This document shows positions 1 to 10,800 of a stretch of 39,301 bases of DNA, piece by piece (position 1 is the first letter of the stretch; every line of letters begins with the position of its first letter). Position numbers and translations under genes: made by a program. Origin of the DNA: Parvularia atlantis (taxonomy: Eukaryota; Opisthokonta; Rotosphaerida); NCBI GenBank assembly GCA_943704415.1, contig CALSCO010000613.1, positions 1-39,301 on the forward strand. Reading direction: 5' to 3'. The notes under the pieces are model-generated. The model did not search any database and was not told the DNA's origin. It saw nothing but the letters and a program-made list of their open reading frames with translations.

Positions 1-280
1 CGTGGCGCAGCGGGAAGCGCCCGCCCGCCGCCTTGCCGTCGCGCTCGCCGTCGGCCGCCGCGTCCCTGCCTGTCTGCGGGAGGAGACTGCCTGCGTGTCA
101 GAGACGTCTGTGGCGCGGTCTGTGCGCGGCGATGCGGCGACGGGCAGTGCGGGCCGCGCGCGAAAGAGAGCGCCGCCGCGGAGCACACGCGAGAACGGCG
201 ACCGCGCAGGCGCGCGGCAAGAGAGAGGCGCGCGGCGAGAGGGACAGGGAGAGCGGAACATCCGTCACACTAGCGCGGCC
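1..280. other. 5' flank of the CCDC115-like gene
   Basis: No gene is recognised here. The stretch is GC-rich, purine-rich near its 3' end (runs of gagag and ggcgaga), and leads directly into the ATG at 281. An open frame continues upstream of that ATG, but its translation is Arg/Ala-rich low complexity with no similarity to the CCDC115 family. I read it as promoter plus 5' UTR. Confidence 0.4.
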
Positions 281-846
281 ATGGCGGGAAGTGGCAAGGA
301 CGACGACGCGCGCGACGTGCGGCTGCTCGCGCGGCTGCGCGTGTTCGAGACCGTGCTCGAGACGCGCCGCGCGCTGGCCGCGCAGATGCGCGACGGCTTC
401 TTCGAGCTCGCGCAGGCGCGCAACGCGATGGGCGGGCCCAAGGCCGTCTCGCCCACCGCCTACGATAGCCGCATGCTGGCCACCGCGACCGTGCGCGTTG
501 CGGACCCGGCCGAGGCCCGGTCGGCCGGCGACCTCGCCCTGTTCGAGCTCGTGCGCGCAGCACCCGTGGCCGACGGCGCTGGGGCGGGGCAGGGCGCCGC
601 GATCGCCGATGGGAGCGGCAGCGCCACGCCGGCCGCGCCCGACCCGCTCAAGTGGTTCGGCGTGTTCACGTCGCCGCACCTGCGCAAGAGCCAGGAGAGC
701 TTTGTGCAGGGTGCGTGCACGTCGCGGGCTGCCTCGCGCGCCGGCCGTTGCTGATTCGCGCGGCGGCCGCAGCCCTCGCGACGATGGTCGAGTTGGCTAG
801 CCTGCAGCATCAGCTGATCGCGCTCGAAGACGCGCCGTTGTCATGA
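281..846 (+). CDS. CCDC115: CCDC115/Vma22-like V-ATPase assembly factor
   Basis: Two exons, 281-710 and 773-846, join in phase (G|CC) to give a 167-residue protein; the intron starts GTGCGT and ends in CAG. The N-terminal third is helical (LLARLRVFETVLETRRALAA), followed by an Ala/Gly linker. The C-terminus carries the family signature DPLKWFGVFTSPHLRKSQ.SF, then a helix (MVELASLQHQLIALED), matching the WFG..P..LR.aQ.sF..al..vveLasLq pattern of CCDC115/Vma22. Known family members act at the ER/Golgi in assembly of the V-ATPase Vo sector. The length agrees with the family (about 180 residues). It converges on the next gene with only 45 bp between stop codons. The assignment rests on the C-terminal motif; the N-terminus is poorly conserved in all members. 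Confidence 0.75.
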
Positions 847-891
847 CGTGAGCGTCAAGTGCCGTGCGCGTACACAAGGAAGCAGTGCGTT

Positions 892-1129
892 TCAACCAAA
901 GAACCATGAGAGAAGCCCGCCCGGTGCCGCGGTGGCGGCAGCGGGGGCAGGGGCGGCAGGCGCGGGCGCGGTGGCCGACACGGCCGTGGCGTACGACGGC
1001 GGCGGCATAGCAGCAGCGGAGGAGCGCGCCACGTCCGCGCCGGCGGGCGACGGCAGGCGTGACCCGAGCGGCGAGACAAAGTCGGCCGCCTTGAGCAGGT
1101 CGATCGACGGCGACGTCGTCAGCGTGCCC

Positions 1130-1164
<35 letters not shown>

Positions 1165-3726
1165 CGTTGAGGCCGACGACGCCGTTCGCAGCGCCCGCCG
1201 CCCGGTCGGGATGAGCTCGACGGCGCGCTGCAGCGCTTCAGCTCCGAGCTTGTCCACTAGGCGCTTCTCCTGCTCGGTCAGCTGCGCCTCGAGCGCGATC
1301 AGCCGGCGGTGCTTCCTGCGAGACGCACGAGGCAGCGTCAGCCTTCGAGCGCGCCGGGCGCGCGCACGCACTTGTCCAGTAGCTCGCCAAGGAACGCGAT
1401 CGAGTTCTTCGCGGCAGACAAGTTGCGCTCGAGCGTTGCGACGTGTGCGTCCTTGGCTGCGCCCGGCAGCGCGTCGTCCGCGACCCCGGCCGCCAGCAGC
1501 TTGGCCTTGGCCTGTCAGCGTCGCGGTGAGCGGTGTCCGGTGCAGGCAGACCGCGGTGCGAGTGCGCACCTCGTTCAGCGCGGCCTCGCACTGTGACAGC
1601 TGCACGACGAGCTTGCCCTCGTCCGCGCCCACCTCCGTCAGGTCTGCCTGCAGCCGTGCGAAGCGCTCGCGCTCGCGCTCGAGCGAGCGATCGCTCAACG
1701 CCTTGAGGTACTTAATGCTGCGCACACGCCGCACGGCGTTCAGCAACAATCACACATAGCGCGGCGCACGCACCCGGCCAGGTAGCGGTCGCGCACGTCC
1801 TGCGCGTGCCGCACGTGCTCGGCGAGCGCTGTCTTGGCCCCCTGCAGCTCGAGGCGCAGCGTGGCCTCGCTCGGCTGTGGCCCGCGCAGGTCGGTCAGTG
1901 CGCACGTCGTCTGGCCGCGACGGCGCACCGAGTACTTGATCGTCGCCGCGCTGCCTGCCGCTGCCGACGCGGATGCGGCCTCTGCCGCCGTGGACGCGGT
2001 TGACGACAGCTGCACGGCGGCGGGTGCGGACGGCTCGCTCGACGCGTCGCCGCCGGCCGTGTTGCCGCCAGCCAGAATTGAGAACATGGTCTGAGCAGGC
2101 CGCATCAGACGCGCCGTGCATCCGCCTCGGGACGCACCGAGATGATGCTGTGCGCCTTGGGCAGGAGCTCAGCGCGCGTGCCCATGACCATGGCCACGGC
2201 GCTGAGCAGGTCGTCGCGCGCCTTGGCCAGCTGCGTGATCTCGCGGGCCAGCGCCTTGCCGGAGAAGTCCTCGCGGCGCGCCTTCTTGTCGCTGCCGATG
2301 TCGCTCAGGTTGGCCGCGACGGAGCCGCGCGGGCTGATGCGTGCGCACGTGCGCAGCGTGAGCAAAAAAAAAAAAAAAAAGCGCTGCGACCACGCGCGCC
2401 GCGCGCACCTGATGGCCGGTGTGTCGGTGACGATGCCGTCCGCGTCATCGTCCTCTGAGCGAGCGAGCGCTGTGTAAGCCACAGCGTGCGCACGGCGTAT
2501 TGAGCGCACCATCGTCGCTGCCGGTGGCAGTCGCGGTGCCGTCTGCGACGCGTGTCAGCTGCGTGATAACCGAGTGGGCGGCACAGGTGCACACGCACCG
2601 GCGGCGCGCGGCGTGCCCGGGACCTGCAGCGTCGACGCCGTGCGTTTGAGCTCGGGCGCGCTGTTGTCGTCGCGCGGCGACAGCGCCCGCCGCGCCTTCT
2701 TGAGCTTGAGCTCGGAGCGGGCGATGGCGGCCTGGGTCGACTTCTGCGGGCGGCCGTGAGCCGCCGCACGGCGCGCACGCCACGCCACCTTTTGCGCGCG
2801 CACGGACGCAAGCTTCTTGACGAGCTCGGCCTGGCGCCGGCTCATGTAGTTCATGCGGTAGGCCATCTTTGCGCGGTCGTCCTCAGACGTGGTGGCGTTC
2901 ATCGCGCCCTGGAGCCACTGGATCTCCTCCTCGACCTGCTCCAGCGGCGGGATGAGCATGCGCTCGCTCGTGACGAGCTGAGCGAGGCGGTAGTGGCTCG
3001 ACGCGCACGAGTTGCCCAGGAAGTTCTCGCACTCGTTCATGGCGCTCTGTGGCGCGTGCGTGGGCGTCGTCAGCCACAGCGAGCAGCTCGCACGCCGCGC
3101 GGCGCGCACCTCCTGCTCCTCGAGCAGGTGCCGCAGCGCCTGCAGCTGTCGCACGAGCTTGGCGGGCAGGGCGGGGTCGGGCAGCTGCGGGCTGGTGAGG
3201 GCGAGCAGCTGGCGCGCACGGGGGAAGAGGGGTTCAGCCGTTGCATGTGTGTATTATACTGTGCTGAGCGCACCTCGTGCGCGAGCTGCGCCGTGCGGGC
3301 CTGCTCCTGCTCGAGGCGCAGCTGCGTGTCGGCGAGGGCGTGCTTGAGCGCGACATTATCGGCGACGGTGGCGAAGGGGCTCGTGCGGCTGGGCGCGCGC
3401 GCACGCGCATGAGCCTATCGCCACCCAGCGCACCACGTGACGCGCGACGCGCACCGGTCCGTCAGCTCGGCGCGCAGCTGCTTGGCCTCGTCGACCGCGT
3501 GGGCAAGGCGCCGCTCGGTCACGGCGTGCGCCCACTTCTCGTCCTCGAGCTGTTTCTGCAGCGCCTTGCGCCCGTCCTGCGCCACCTGCACCGCCGCACG
3601 CAGCGCCACCAGCTCGCGGTCCTCCACCGGCACGGCCATCTCGGCCGAGAGCAGGCCGGCGCGGCCGCCCGGGGGACGGCTCGAGGCGCGGCTCGTGGCG
3701 GCCTCGCTCCGATTGGCTGGCGGCAT
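892..3726 (-). CDS. Long coiled-coil protein of unknown function
   Basis: Multi-exon gene read leftwards. The first Met is at 3726 (MPPANRSEAATS), with an alternative in-frame Met at 3747. Successive exons encode heptad-rich helices: VALRAAVQVAQDGRKALQKQ; VALKHALADTQLRLEQEQ; a segment near 3050-2830 with YRMNYMSRRQAELVKKLA; one near 2330-2110 with REDFSGKALAREITQLAKA; and one near 1720-1580 with RSLERERERFARLQADL. The C-terminal exon (about 1312-892) has KHRRLIALEAQLTEQEKRL, a Ser-rich tail, an 11-Gly run and the hydrophobic end GGLLSWFFG. No motor, kinase or membrane domain is visible. It could be a tether or centrosomal/cytoskeletal scaffold, but I do not recognise the family. The exon chain is supported by GTGCG donors and by frame continuity of the coiled coil. 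Some central boundaries (2450-2640) are uncertain. Confidence 0.6.
1137..1166 (-). repeat. Trinucleotide run encoding poly-Gly
   Basis: A run of CCG/CGG units. On the coding (minus) strand it gives about 11 consecutive glycines in the linker before the C-terminal tail of the coiled-coil protein. It is likely length-polymorphic. Confidence 0.8.
2364..2380. repeat. 17-bp A tract (T17 on the coding strand) in an intron
   Basis: Seventeen consecutive A on the plus strand inside a GC-rich background. On the gene's own strand it is T17, about 40 bp upstream of the AG that precedes the exon starting around 2334, with CTCAC just downstream. This fits a polypyrimidine/branch region of an intron of the coiled-coil gene and not a retroposon tail. 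Confidence 0.7.
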
Positions 3727-3800
3727 GCGAGCGTCTAAAAACGGCATACGCCAACGAAAGATCAGAGTTGTCGATCGATTCATAGAGCAGGACGTACACA

Positions 3801-4512
3801 TCACAGGGCCTTGGTGTGCTTGCCGCTCGCGAGGTGCACGCCGTCACCGCGCCGCCGGAAGTCGACCTGCGTGAAGCCGAGCTTCTTGCCCGTCTTGAGC
3901 ACACGGCCCTCGATCTCGACCACGTCACCGGCCTTGGCCGCGGCCATGTACGTCACGCCGATGTCGACCGAGACGCCCGGGCGCGTCGCGTCGTTGCTGA
4001 GAAGCGCGAGCGTGCCGACCTGTGTGCCACGTCGGCGTCCCGCGAGCGTGCGCGCGCGAGCGGCAGCCACGCACCACGTCCACGAGCATCGCGATCGCGC
4101 CGCCGTGCAGCGTGCCGTAGCTGTTCTGCAGCGCCGGCTGGACCTCGATCGAGCAGTGCACGGTGCCCGGCGTGACCCGGTCGATGCGCAGGCCGGCGAT
4201 GCTGCTGTCGTACCCACCCTATCGCGGCGCGTGAGCTGGCCGATGGGCAGCACAGTCGAAAACGCAGCACGGCAAAGCGAAGGAGAGCGGTCGCCACCCC
4301 GGGCCCCACCAGCTCGCCCGATCGGACCGGAGGGGCACCTTGTGCAGCCTCCGGTACGCAAACAGCCCGACGCGGAACGCCGCCGTGCGCACTTTGTGCG
4401 TGAACGGGCCCACAAGCGCCGCCACGCCCTTCTCGCGCGCGCGCTCGATGAACGACTCGCCGGCACCCGCACCCGCGCCCGCGCCCGCGCCGTTCTGCGC
4501 CGCGCTGCTCAT
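3801..4512 (-). CDS. ACOT13: ACOT13-like hotdog-fold acyl-CoA thioesterase
   Basis: Three exons (4512-4310, 4201-4075, 4019-3801) total 549 nt, 182 residues. After an Ala/Gly-rich start comes an about 45-residue helix (ERAREKGVAALVGPFTHKV), then the hotdog domain: QNSYGTLHGGAIAMLVDVV, VSVDIGVTYMAAAKAGDVVE and LKTGKKLGFTQVDFRRR. N..GTLHGG and the following helix match the PaaI/ACOT13 family, in which the Asn/Gly region and a later acidic residue handle the thioester. Known members hydrolyse medium/long-chain acyl-CoA, often at mitochondria. Intron 1 has donor GTGGGG and its phase requires acceptor CAG at 4204-4202. The gene is divergent from homoserine dehydrogenase, with 94 bp between start codons. 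The N-terminal extension is longer than in human ACOT13 (140 residues). Substrate and location are inferred. Confidence 0.82.
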
Positions 4513-4606
4513 CGCCCGCCTGGGCGCGCCCGCTCCTCAGTCCAGCGGCAGCGGAGGGGCTCCGCGAGGCGGCGCACCGGAAGACGGCACGAGCCGCCAT
4601 TGCTGA
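4513..4606. promoter_or_regulatory. Divergent promoter, thioesterase / homoserine dehydrogenase
   Basis: Only 94 bp separate the two start codons, so both 5' UTRs and core promoters must lie here or overlap coding DNA. No TATA box is seen; a GGCGCGCCC segment lies near the thioesterase end. Confidence 0.5.
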
Positions 4607-5915
4607 ATGATGACGGGCCAGCTGTCCATCGCGCTCGTCGGCGCAGGCCTCGTCGGCCGCGAGCTCGTTGAGCAGCTCGTGCGACAGGCGCCGGTGCTGC
4701 GCGCCGAGGCGGCCGGCGTCGAGCTGCGGCTGGTCGCCGTGTGCAGCTCGCGGCGGATGCTGGTGGCGCCGGCGGGCACGGACCTGCTGCAGCAGCCGCC
4801 CGCGACAACGATGTCGCAGATGAGCGCGAGCGCGAGCGCGACCGGTGCGTCTGCTCGCCTGCTTGCCGGTCGGGGCGCATGCACCCACGCGCATGCGTGC
4901 CGCATGCCCAGATCTTGATGCGCTGGTCGCACACGTGCTCGCGCACGGGCCGCGCGGCGTCATTGTCGACTGCACGGCCAGCGACGCCGTCGCCGAGTGC
5001 TACCCGCGCTGGCTGCGCCAAGGCGTCCACGTCGTCACGCCCAACAAGAAGGCCTTCTCGGGCCCGCTCGCGCTGTTCCGCGAGGTGCACGCGCGCCTGG
5101 ACGCCCATCCGTGATGTGCCGCGGCTGATGCGGCGGCAGATCCGCGCGCTCGCCGCGTGGGCGCAGTGCCGGCACGAGGCCACGGTCGGCGCGGGCCTGC
5201 CTGTGCTCAACACGCTGAGCGACCTCGTGCGTACGGGCGACACGGTGCTGCGCGTCGAGGGCATCCTCTCGGGCACGCTGTCGTACCTGTTCAACACGTT
5301 CAGCGACCCGGGCTGCACCGCGACGTTTTCGCAGCTCGTGCAACAGGCGCGCGACAAGGGCTTCACGGTGCGCGTCGCACGCGTGGGCGTTGCACGACTG
5401 ACGCAGGCGGCACAGGAGCCCGACCCGCGCGACGACCTCAACGGCCGCGACGTCGGCCGCAAGGTCGTGATCCTCGGGCGCTGCGCCGGGATCGACCTCG
5501 ACCTTGACGCGCTGCGCATCGAGAACATCGTGCCCGCGCCGCTGCGCGAGCTCGCCTCGGCAGACGACTTCCTCGCGCGCCTACCCGAGAACGACGAGCA
5601 CTTTGCACGCATGCGGCGCGAGGCGCTCGAGCGCGAGCAGGTGCTCCGCTACGTCGGCGTTGTCGCGATCGACGGGTCGAGCTGCGTTGAGCTGCGCCGG
5701 TGCGCACTTGTGTGCGCACGTGCCGCTGTTGAGCACGCACGCGAGCCAGGTACGCGCGCAGCCATCCGTTCGCATCGCTTCAGGGCAGCACCAACGTCGT
5801 TGCCTTCACCACGGCGCGGTACCCGTCGCCACTGATCGTGCAGGGAGCTGGGGCGGGCGCGGCGGTGACGGCGATGGGCGTGTTTGCGGACCTGCTGCGT
5901 GTCGCGGGCGCGTAG
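4607..5915 (+). CDS. HOM6: Monofunctional homoserine dehydrogenase
   Basis: Five exons (4607-4844, 4912-5084, 5140-5367, 5416-5699, 5750-5915) sum to 1089 nt, 362 residues, close to yeast Hom6 (359). Motifs in order: Rossmann start [105 protein letters not shown]; and the C-terminal [13 protein letters not shown]. The conserved Lys of NKKA, the D-LNG-D stretch and the RK pair of the catalytic core are present. The enzyme reduces aspartate semialdehyde to homoserine with NAD(P)H for threonine and methionine synthesis. No aspartokinase domain is fused. Intron phases all agree. It converges on the carrier gene with 96 bp between stops. Its presence in a presumed phagotrophic amoeba is notable. 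Confidence 0.93.
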
Positions 5916-6011
5916 GCGGACAGTAGATGCTGTCGTGTGCGGAAGGGTTACGTACAGAGATGCAAGAGTGGAAGAACAAGTTGGGCTTGGGGCTCGGGTG
6001 TGCAGGCAGGC

Positions 6012-7051
6012 TCACGCGGCCTGCGACGAGCTCGCGGCCGGCAGGACCGCCGCGACGATCGCGGCCGGTTTCCCCGCCGGCGCCACGCTCTCGGCCGAGG
6101 GCGTGCTGAACGACATGTTGTCGGACGTGACGAGGTTGGTGAAGTAGAAGATGCACCGGTCGAGGATGAAGGTGCCGATGGCGAGGCGGCTGGCGCGCGG
6201 GAGGCCGCCTGGAGCGCACGCACGCGCGAACGTCAGCCGGGCAGACGGCTGAGCGGCACGAGCGCCCACGCACCTGCCCAGAGCGACAGCACGCCGCGCT
6301 TCTCGACGCGCTCGCTCACGGTCTGGTAGATGGACGACTTGACGTTGGCGCCGTACTTCTCCTGCATGAGCGTCTTGACAGTGTCGAACGGCTGGGAGAT
6401 GACGCCGCCGGTCACGCCCGCGCACACGCCCGCGAGCAGGTTGGTGAGGCCGCGCGGGACGTCCGGCATAAGCTCGGCGGCCTTCTCGCGGTAGATCGGG
6501 TTGAGGCCAAAGAGGGTCGCGCCGTAGCAGCCCTCGCGCAGCGTGGTCGAGGAGATGCCGGCAAAGGCCTTAAACGAGCGGCGGTTCTCGTTCAGGAGCA
6601 CGCTCAGCTTGAGGCCGTTGTTCTGCATCTGCGTCTTGAACCACTCGCTCACGCAAGACACCGGCGTGGCCATGACGCCCGCGAACGCCCCGCCGGCCAT
6701 GAGCTGCCCGCGCGAGGTCACGTCCCAGCCGCGGCCGGCCGCGAACGACTTGTACGTCTCGTTGGCGACCTTAAGCGAGGAGATGTACACGGCGCGGAAG
6801 ACGAGCATCGGCGTCATGCCCGCGTACCAGTGCGGCACGCCCTTGGATAGGAACTCAGCGAAGCGCACGGGCTTGGCCGACTGCAGCCCGGTCTTGTACG
6901 TGTCGATCGGCTGGCACACGCAGATCTCGGTCCAGCCCGAGAGCGTCCCAACGATGATCTGGTTCTGCAGCGTCAGCTTGGGCTGCGGCGGGAACAGCTC
7001 GCGGTGCAGGCGCTCGGCCTTGGTGAGCTCGCGCGGCGGCTGACCGGCCAT
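6012..7051 (-). CDS. Mitochondrial carrier family (SLC25) protein
   Basis: Two exons (7051-6274 and 6208-6012) give 324 residues. Three repeats are visible: repeat 1 with CQPIDTYKTGLQ (canonical P-x-D-x-x-K), repeat 2 with TPVSCVSEWFKTQMQ (degenerate, no acidic residue at the usual place), and repeat 3 with SQPFDTVKTLMQ (canonical). Each is followed by a short helix and a Gly-containing segment (WYAGMTPMLVFRAVY, CYGATLFGL, LWAGGLPRASRLAIGTF). These are hallmarks of inner-membrane carriers with six TM helices. The last exon adds a roughly 35-residue Ala-rich tail after LVTSDNMSF. The substrate cannot be assigned; the asymmetric second repeat suggests a non-classical subfamily. The start at 7051 is the only Met before the carrier core. 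It is divergent from the small unknown gene. Confidence 0.88.
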
Positions 7052-7060
7052 GGTTGCTGT

Positions 7061-7099
<39 letters not shown>

Positions 7100-7328
7100 A
7101 TGTCAGGCACTATGTTTTGCCACGTGCGGCACGTGCACGCCGCGGGTGCCCCCCTTTTTGCGCACTCCCGGCCAGCCCACCGCGCGTGCTGGTATTGCGC
7201 GTGCCACGTGCAATGTGCGGGGAGGGGGGCTCGCGACGCGGCACGCAACGCGCGCGCACAGCAGCAGCAGCAGCAGCAGAGAACACCACGAGGCCCCACG
7301 TGGTGCGCACCCACAGTGTGATGTACAG
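7052..7328. promoter_or_regulatory. Divergent 5' region with GGC and CAG repeats and CACGTG sites
   Basis: Lies between the carrier start and the first well-supported exon of the small unknown gene. It contains a GGC run (about 7062-7099), closely spaced CACGTG motifs near 7121-7135 and others near 7205 and 7297, and a CAG run (about 7259-7280). CACGTG is an E-box-type palindrome; regulatory use is inferred only from its repetition. Part may be 5' UTR or a first intron of the rightward gene. Confidence 0.45.
7062..7099. repeat. GGC trinucleotide microsatellite
   Basis: About twelve consecutive GGC units immediately upstream of the mitochondrial carrier start codon, non-coding for that gene. 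Confidence 0.85.
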
Positions 7329-7829
7329 GCTACAGGCGCGATCGACGCGGCCGTCACTCTGGACCAATTGTACCTCCGCGCCGCGACCGCGCCCATCGCG
7401 TTCCCGCGCGACGCCGACGGCGTGCTCGTGCAGTGTGCGTCGGCACGGCCTGCCCGGGCCCGCGACGCCACACGCACGTGACCGCGGCACGGCGCAGTGC
7501 GGGCGCGGCTCGAGCAGATGGTCGCCGCGCGCGCCGAGGCCATCGGGCGGCTGCGTTCGCTGGCTGCCGCGCCCGATCGCGACGCCGCCGCGCTGCAGGC
7601 CGCCGCGCAGGCCGTCGACGACGCCACGCGCGCCATCGCCGCGTGCGAGGACGATCTGCAGATGCGGGTGCGCGCAAACGCGACGAGGCGGCTCGTGTGC
7701 GCCCGCTGACGGGGCTCGCGGCGGCAGGAGCGCATCGTCGTGGTCGTGCGCGACGGCGCGCACCGCAACGAGTCGTCGCACATCGCGCACGAGACGCTGT
7801 GGACCACCGCGCCGTACCTCGGCCGATGA
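7329..7829 (+). CDS. Small unknown protein (5' end unresolved)
   Basis: Three coding exons (7329-7434, 7498-7667, 7728-7829) join in phase to 126 codons ending in TGA. Translation: ATGAIDAAVTLDQLYLRAAT, then a helix LRARLEQMVAARAEAIGRL, DRDAAALQAAAQAVDDATRA, and an end RERIVVVVRDGAHRNESSH..HETLWTTAPYLGR. Both internal introns start GTGCG and end in CAG with CTGAC inside. No Met lies in frame at the start. One possibility is a first exon 7100-7123 (MSGTMFCH) spliced over 7124-7328, which is in phase but needs a 205 bp intron, longer than its neighbours. I do not recognise the family; a short helical hairpin followed by a beta strand is all that can be seen. Its stop lies 19 bp from villidin's stop. 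Confidence 0.55.
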
Positions 7830-7848
7830 TCTTCTTGTACAACTGCAA

Positions 7849-10800
7849 CTAGAACAGCTTCTTCTGGCGCTTGAGCTGCTCCTGCTTCCACTTGGGCATC
7901 TGCAGGAACGTGTCGCGGCCCATCGCAAAGACCCGCGCAAACTCCTCGTCCGAGAGGTATTCCTGTCGCACGCGCACGCGTTCGTCAGCACCAGCCCGTG
8001 CTCGCCGGGCACACACACCTCCAGCCGCGTCCGGTCCACGCCCTCGGGCAGCTTCTGGCCCGACAGCACCGAGAAGGCGTACGTCTTGACGTTGAGCTCG
8101 CCCAGGACCTTGTCGACGGGACGGAGCACGGGCACGCGCTCGCGCTTGTCGGCCGGCACCTTGCTCGTGCTCCACACGTGGAAGTGCCGCGCGAAGCCCA
8201 GCGGCTCCTCGTACGGGTACGTCACCCAGATGTTGGTGTAGGGCTTGTGCCCGCGCGGCGAGTCGACGATGTACTTCTGCGATCGCCGCGCGAGTGAGTG
8301 CACCGCTCGTCCCCCGCGCGCACGCGTCACCGCCCACCTGCGCCGTCTCCATCGCGATCGTCTTCTCGTTCTGCATCGACTTGCTCCCGATCCAGACGTA
8401 CACGTCCGTAATGCAGTCAAGGATGTACACGTGGCTGTCCTCCAAGTCGTCCTGCGTGAACACCTCGAGCGGCTCGATCTGCGCGTCGAGGGTTAGGCCG
8501 CGCCCCCAGGTCGCGCGCACGGCAGCGCACCACAACCACGCCCGACGATCCCGAGACCGCAAACACACGCGTCGGCAGCTTCTGCTGCTTGCGCCCGGGG
8601 TCGCGCGCGGCCCACTCATCCTTGCTGTATAGCGCCACCAGCTCGGGCGGCTCCTTGTCCTCGTCAACCGCCACAACGTCTGTGCCCGCAGTCAGCCACT
8701 GCAGCGGCGCAGTTGCGCGCGCGCTCGACGCACCCTCGACCGACGACAGCCGCAGGATGTTGTGCTGCGTCACGGCCTGCTGCGCGCGCAGCGACGAGTA
8801 CCGCCCGTTCCAGCAGAACACGTCCGCGCCGCGGCACACCACGGCCACGTGCTCTGAGTGGAACGCGAAGCCTGGCACACACATGCGCACGTCGGTGCAC
8901 GAGCGCTGGCCGGTGCACCGGCAAGCACCACGCACGCGCATTCTCGGCCTCGACCGCGCGCACCTGCCCGTTAGCGAGCTCGCGCACCTGGAACTGCCGC
9001 ACGGCGTCCGGTGCCGGTGGCCCCGCGGCCTGCTTGCCCAGCCGCACGACGATCCCTGCACAAGCAACACCGGGTCAATTTGCGCGGCAACGCAGCACGC
9101 CGCCGGCACGCCCGCACCGCGCGGCGCAAACAGCTTGAAGAAGTGCCGTGGCTCCTTGCCCTGCTCCACGCGCACGTGCGTCGCGTCGCCGCCCGTCTCG
9201 TCCGCCACGTTGATCGTCTCAAGCGCCGACGCGCCTGTGCCGCGTGCACGCGTGAGCGGGTTGCGCAAAACGCTAAGCGATGGCGCGGCACCTTTCTCCG
9301 TGACGGACGAGTCGCGCCCCTGCCAGAAGTAGACGACGTACTTTTCCGCGTTCTTGAGCAGGTACTTGTAGCGCAGCAGGTAGCTGGCAACAGCAGCCGT
9401 CAGCCCACGGTGCAGCAGAGCGCGCGCGCGCGCACCTCTCGCCCGCGTAGAAGATGCCGTACTCGTCCGCGCTGAGCAGCTCCTTGTCAAACTCGTAGTT
9501 GTCGCCCATAGCCTTGCGGCGCTTGCGGATGATCCACATGGCGTCGATCGTGCCCTGCGCGTCGTCCACGTCGCGTTCCTGCGGCGCGCACCAGCGGCTC
9601 AGTGTGCCGCGCGTGCGCCAGCACAGCTTTGCAGCGCGCCTCCGGGAAGACTGGGTTCTGCAGCGCGGCGATGTTGATCTCGGGCTGCTCCATCTTGACG
9701 TAGTTCTCGTTCAGCTCGATCATCGGGCCCACGTTGACTGGCAGCATGCCCGGGTAGTCGCAGAACTTCTCTTTGAACACCATCGTCTCCGTGTTCTCGA
9801 GCACTTTGGTGATCGTCGCCGCCGGCTGCCGCGAAGCCTGCGCCCGCGCCGAACTCAGCGCTGCCACCGCAGTACACTCGTGCTTGCTCACCTGCGTCGC
9901 CAGCACGCCCGCCAGCAGGAACGCGACCTTGCGCTCGTTTAGGCTCGACGCCGACCCGCTCCACACAAACAGCTCGCCGTCGGCGTCGATCACGTAGTTG
10001 AAGTCGCTCTTAAGTGTCTGCCCGCGCATGCGCTCAGGCCTCCTGCGCGCGCATCCGCACAGAACGCACGTCCTTCGACGGCAGGCGGTCGCCGGCCTCG
10101 TCGTACACGACCTGCAGCACCTTCTTGCTGTCCTTGGTCGGGTTCACCTGGTACACCTTGACGCCGCCTGCGTGCAACGCGCGTGCGCTCTGTCAGAGCG
10201 TTTCGCGGGCGGCCGGGCGGTCCGGCGCGCACGGAACGGCGCGGAAGTCGACGTGGGCAGCGCCTCGGCAGCGAGCTCCTGCACCGAGTTCTCGATGCCC
10301 AGCAGCTTGTAGAACGGCAGGATCGCGCGGCCAGCCCTGCACGTCTTGTCAGCAGATGCGCACCGCTCGGGCAGACCGCACGCACGTGTCGTTCACAAAG
10401 ACGATTGTCGCGTTGCCCCCACGGTCTTTGATGCGGATGCGGTTGGCCAGGTCGGCCCCGCGCGCCGCACACACGCGCGAGCTGAGCGGGCCGTTCCACT
10501 GGTAGATAGTCGCGCCTGCGAGACAGCTCAGATCACAACGGACTGCGTAGTGCGGCGCCCAGCGCGCACCAGCGTCCAGCACAAAGCTCGCGTCCGACGC
10601 CAGCGACGCGCGCGTGAGCGGTACCTGCTGCGCCAGGTTGCGCTTTGGGTGCACCTGCCGGCCCCAGCAGTCAGCAGCCACTTAACGCAGTGCATGTGGC
10701 TCAGTCGACGCACCTGCAGCAGCACGGGCTGCTCGCCGTTCTTGACCCGCAGCGGGTCCACCAGCAGTGGCGCCATCCGCCGCTCGAGCTCCTCACGCGC

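Noticed and set aside
2340-2390. A17 tract as the tail of a retroposed copy or polyadenylated insert
   Set aside because: It lies inside an intron of the coiled-coil gene, with no target-site duplication or foreign sequence next to it. On the coding strand it is a T tract before a 3' splice site.
4607-5915. Prokaryotic origin of the window based on homoserine dehydrogenase and high GC
   Set aside because: Every gene is interrupted by phase-consistent short introns, and the genes include DIM1, villidin, F-box and PH-domain proteins.
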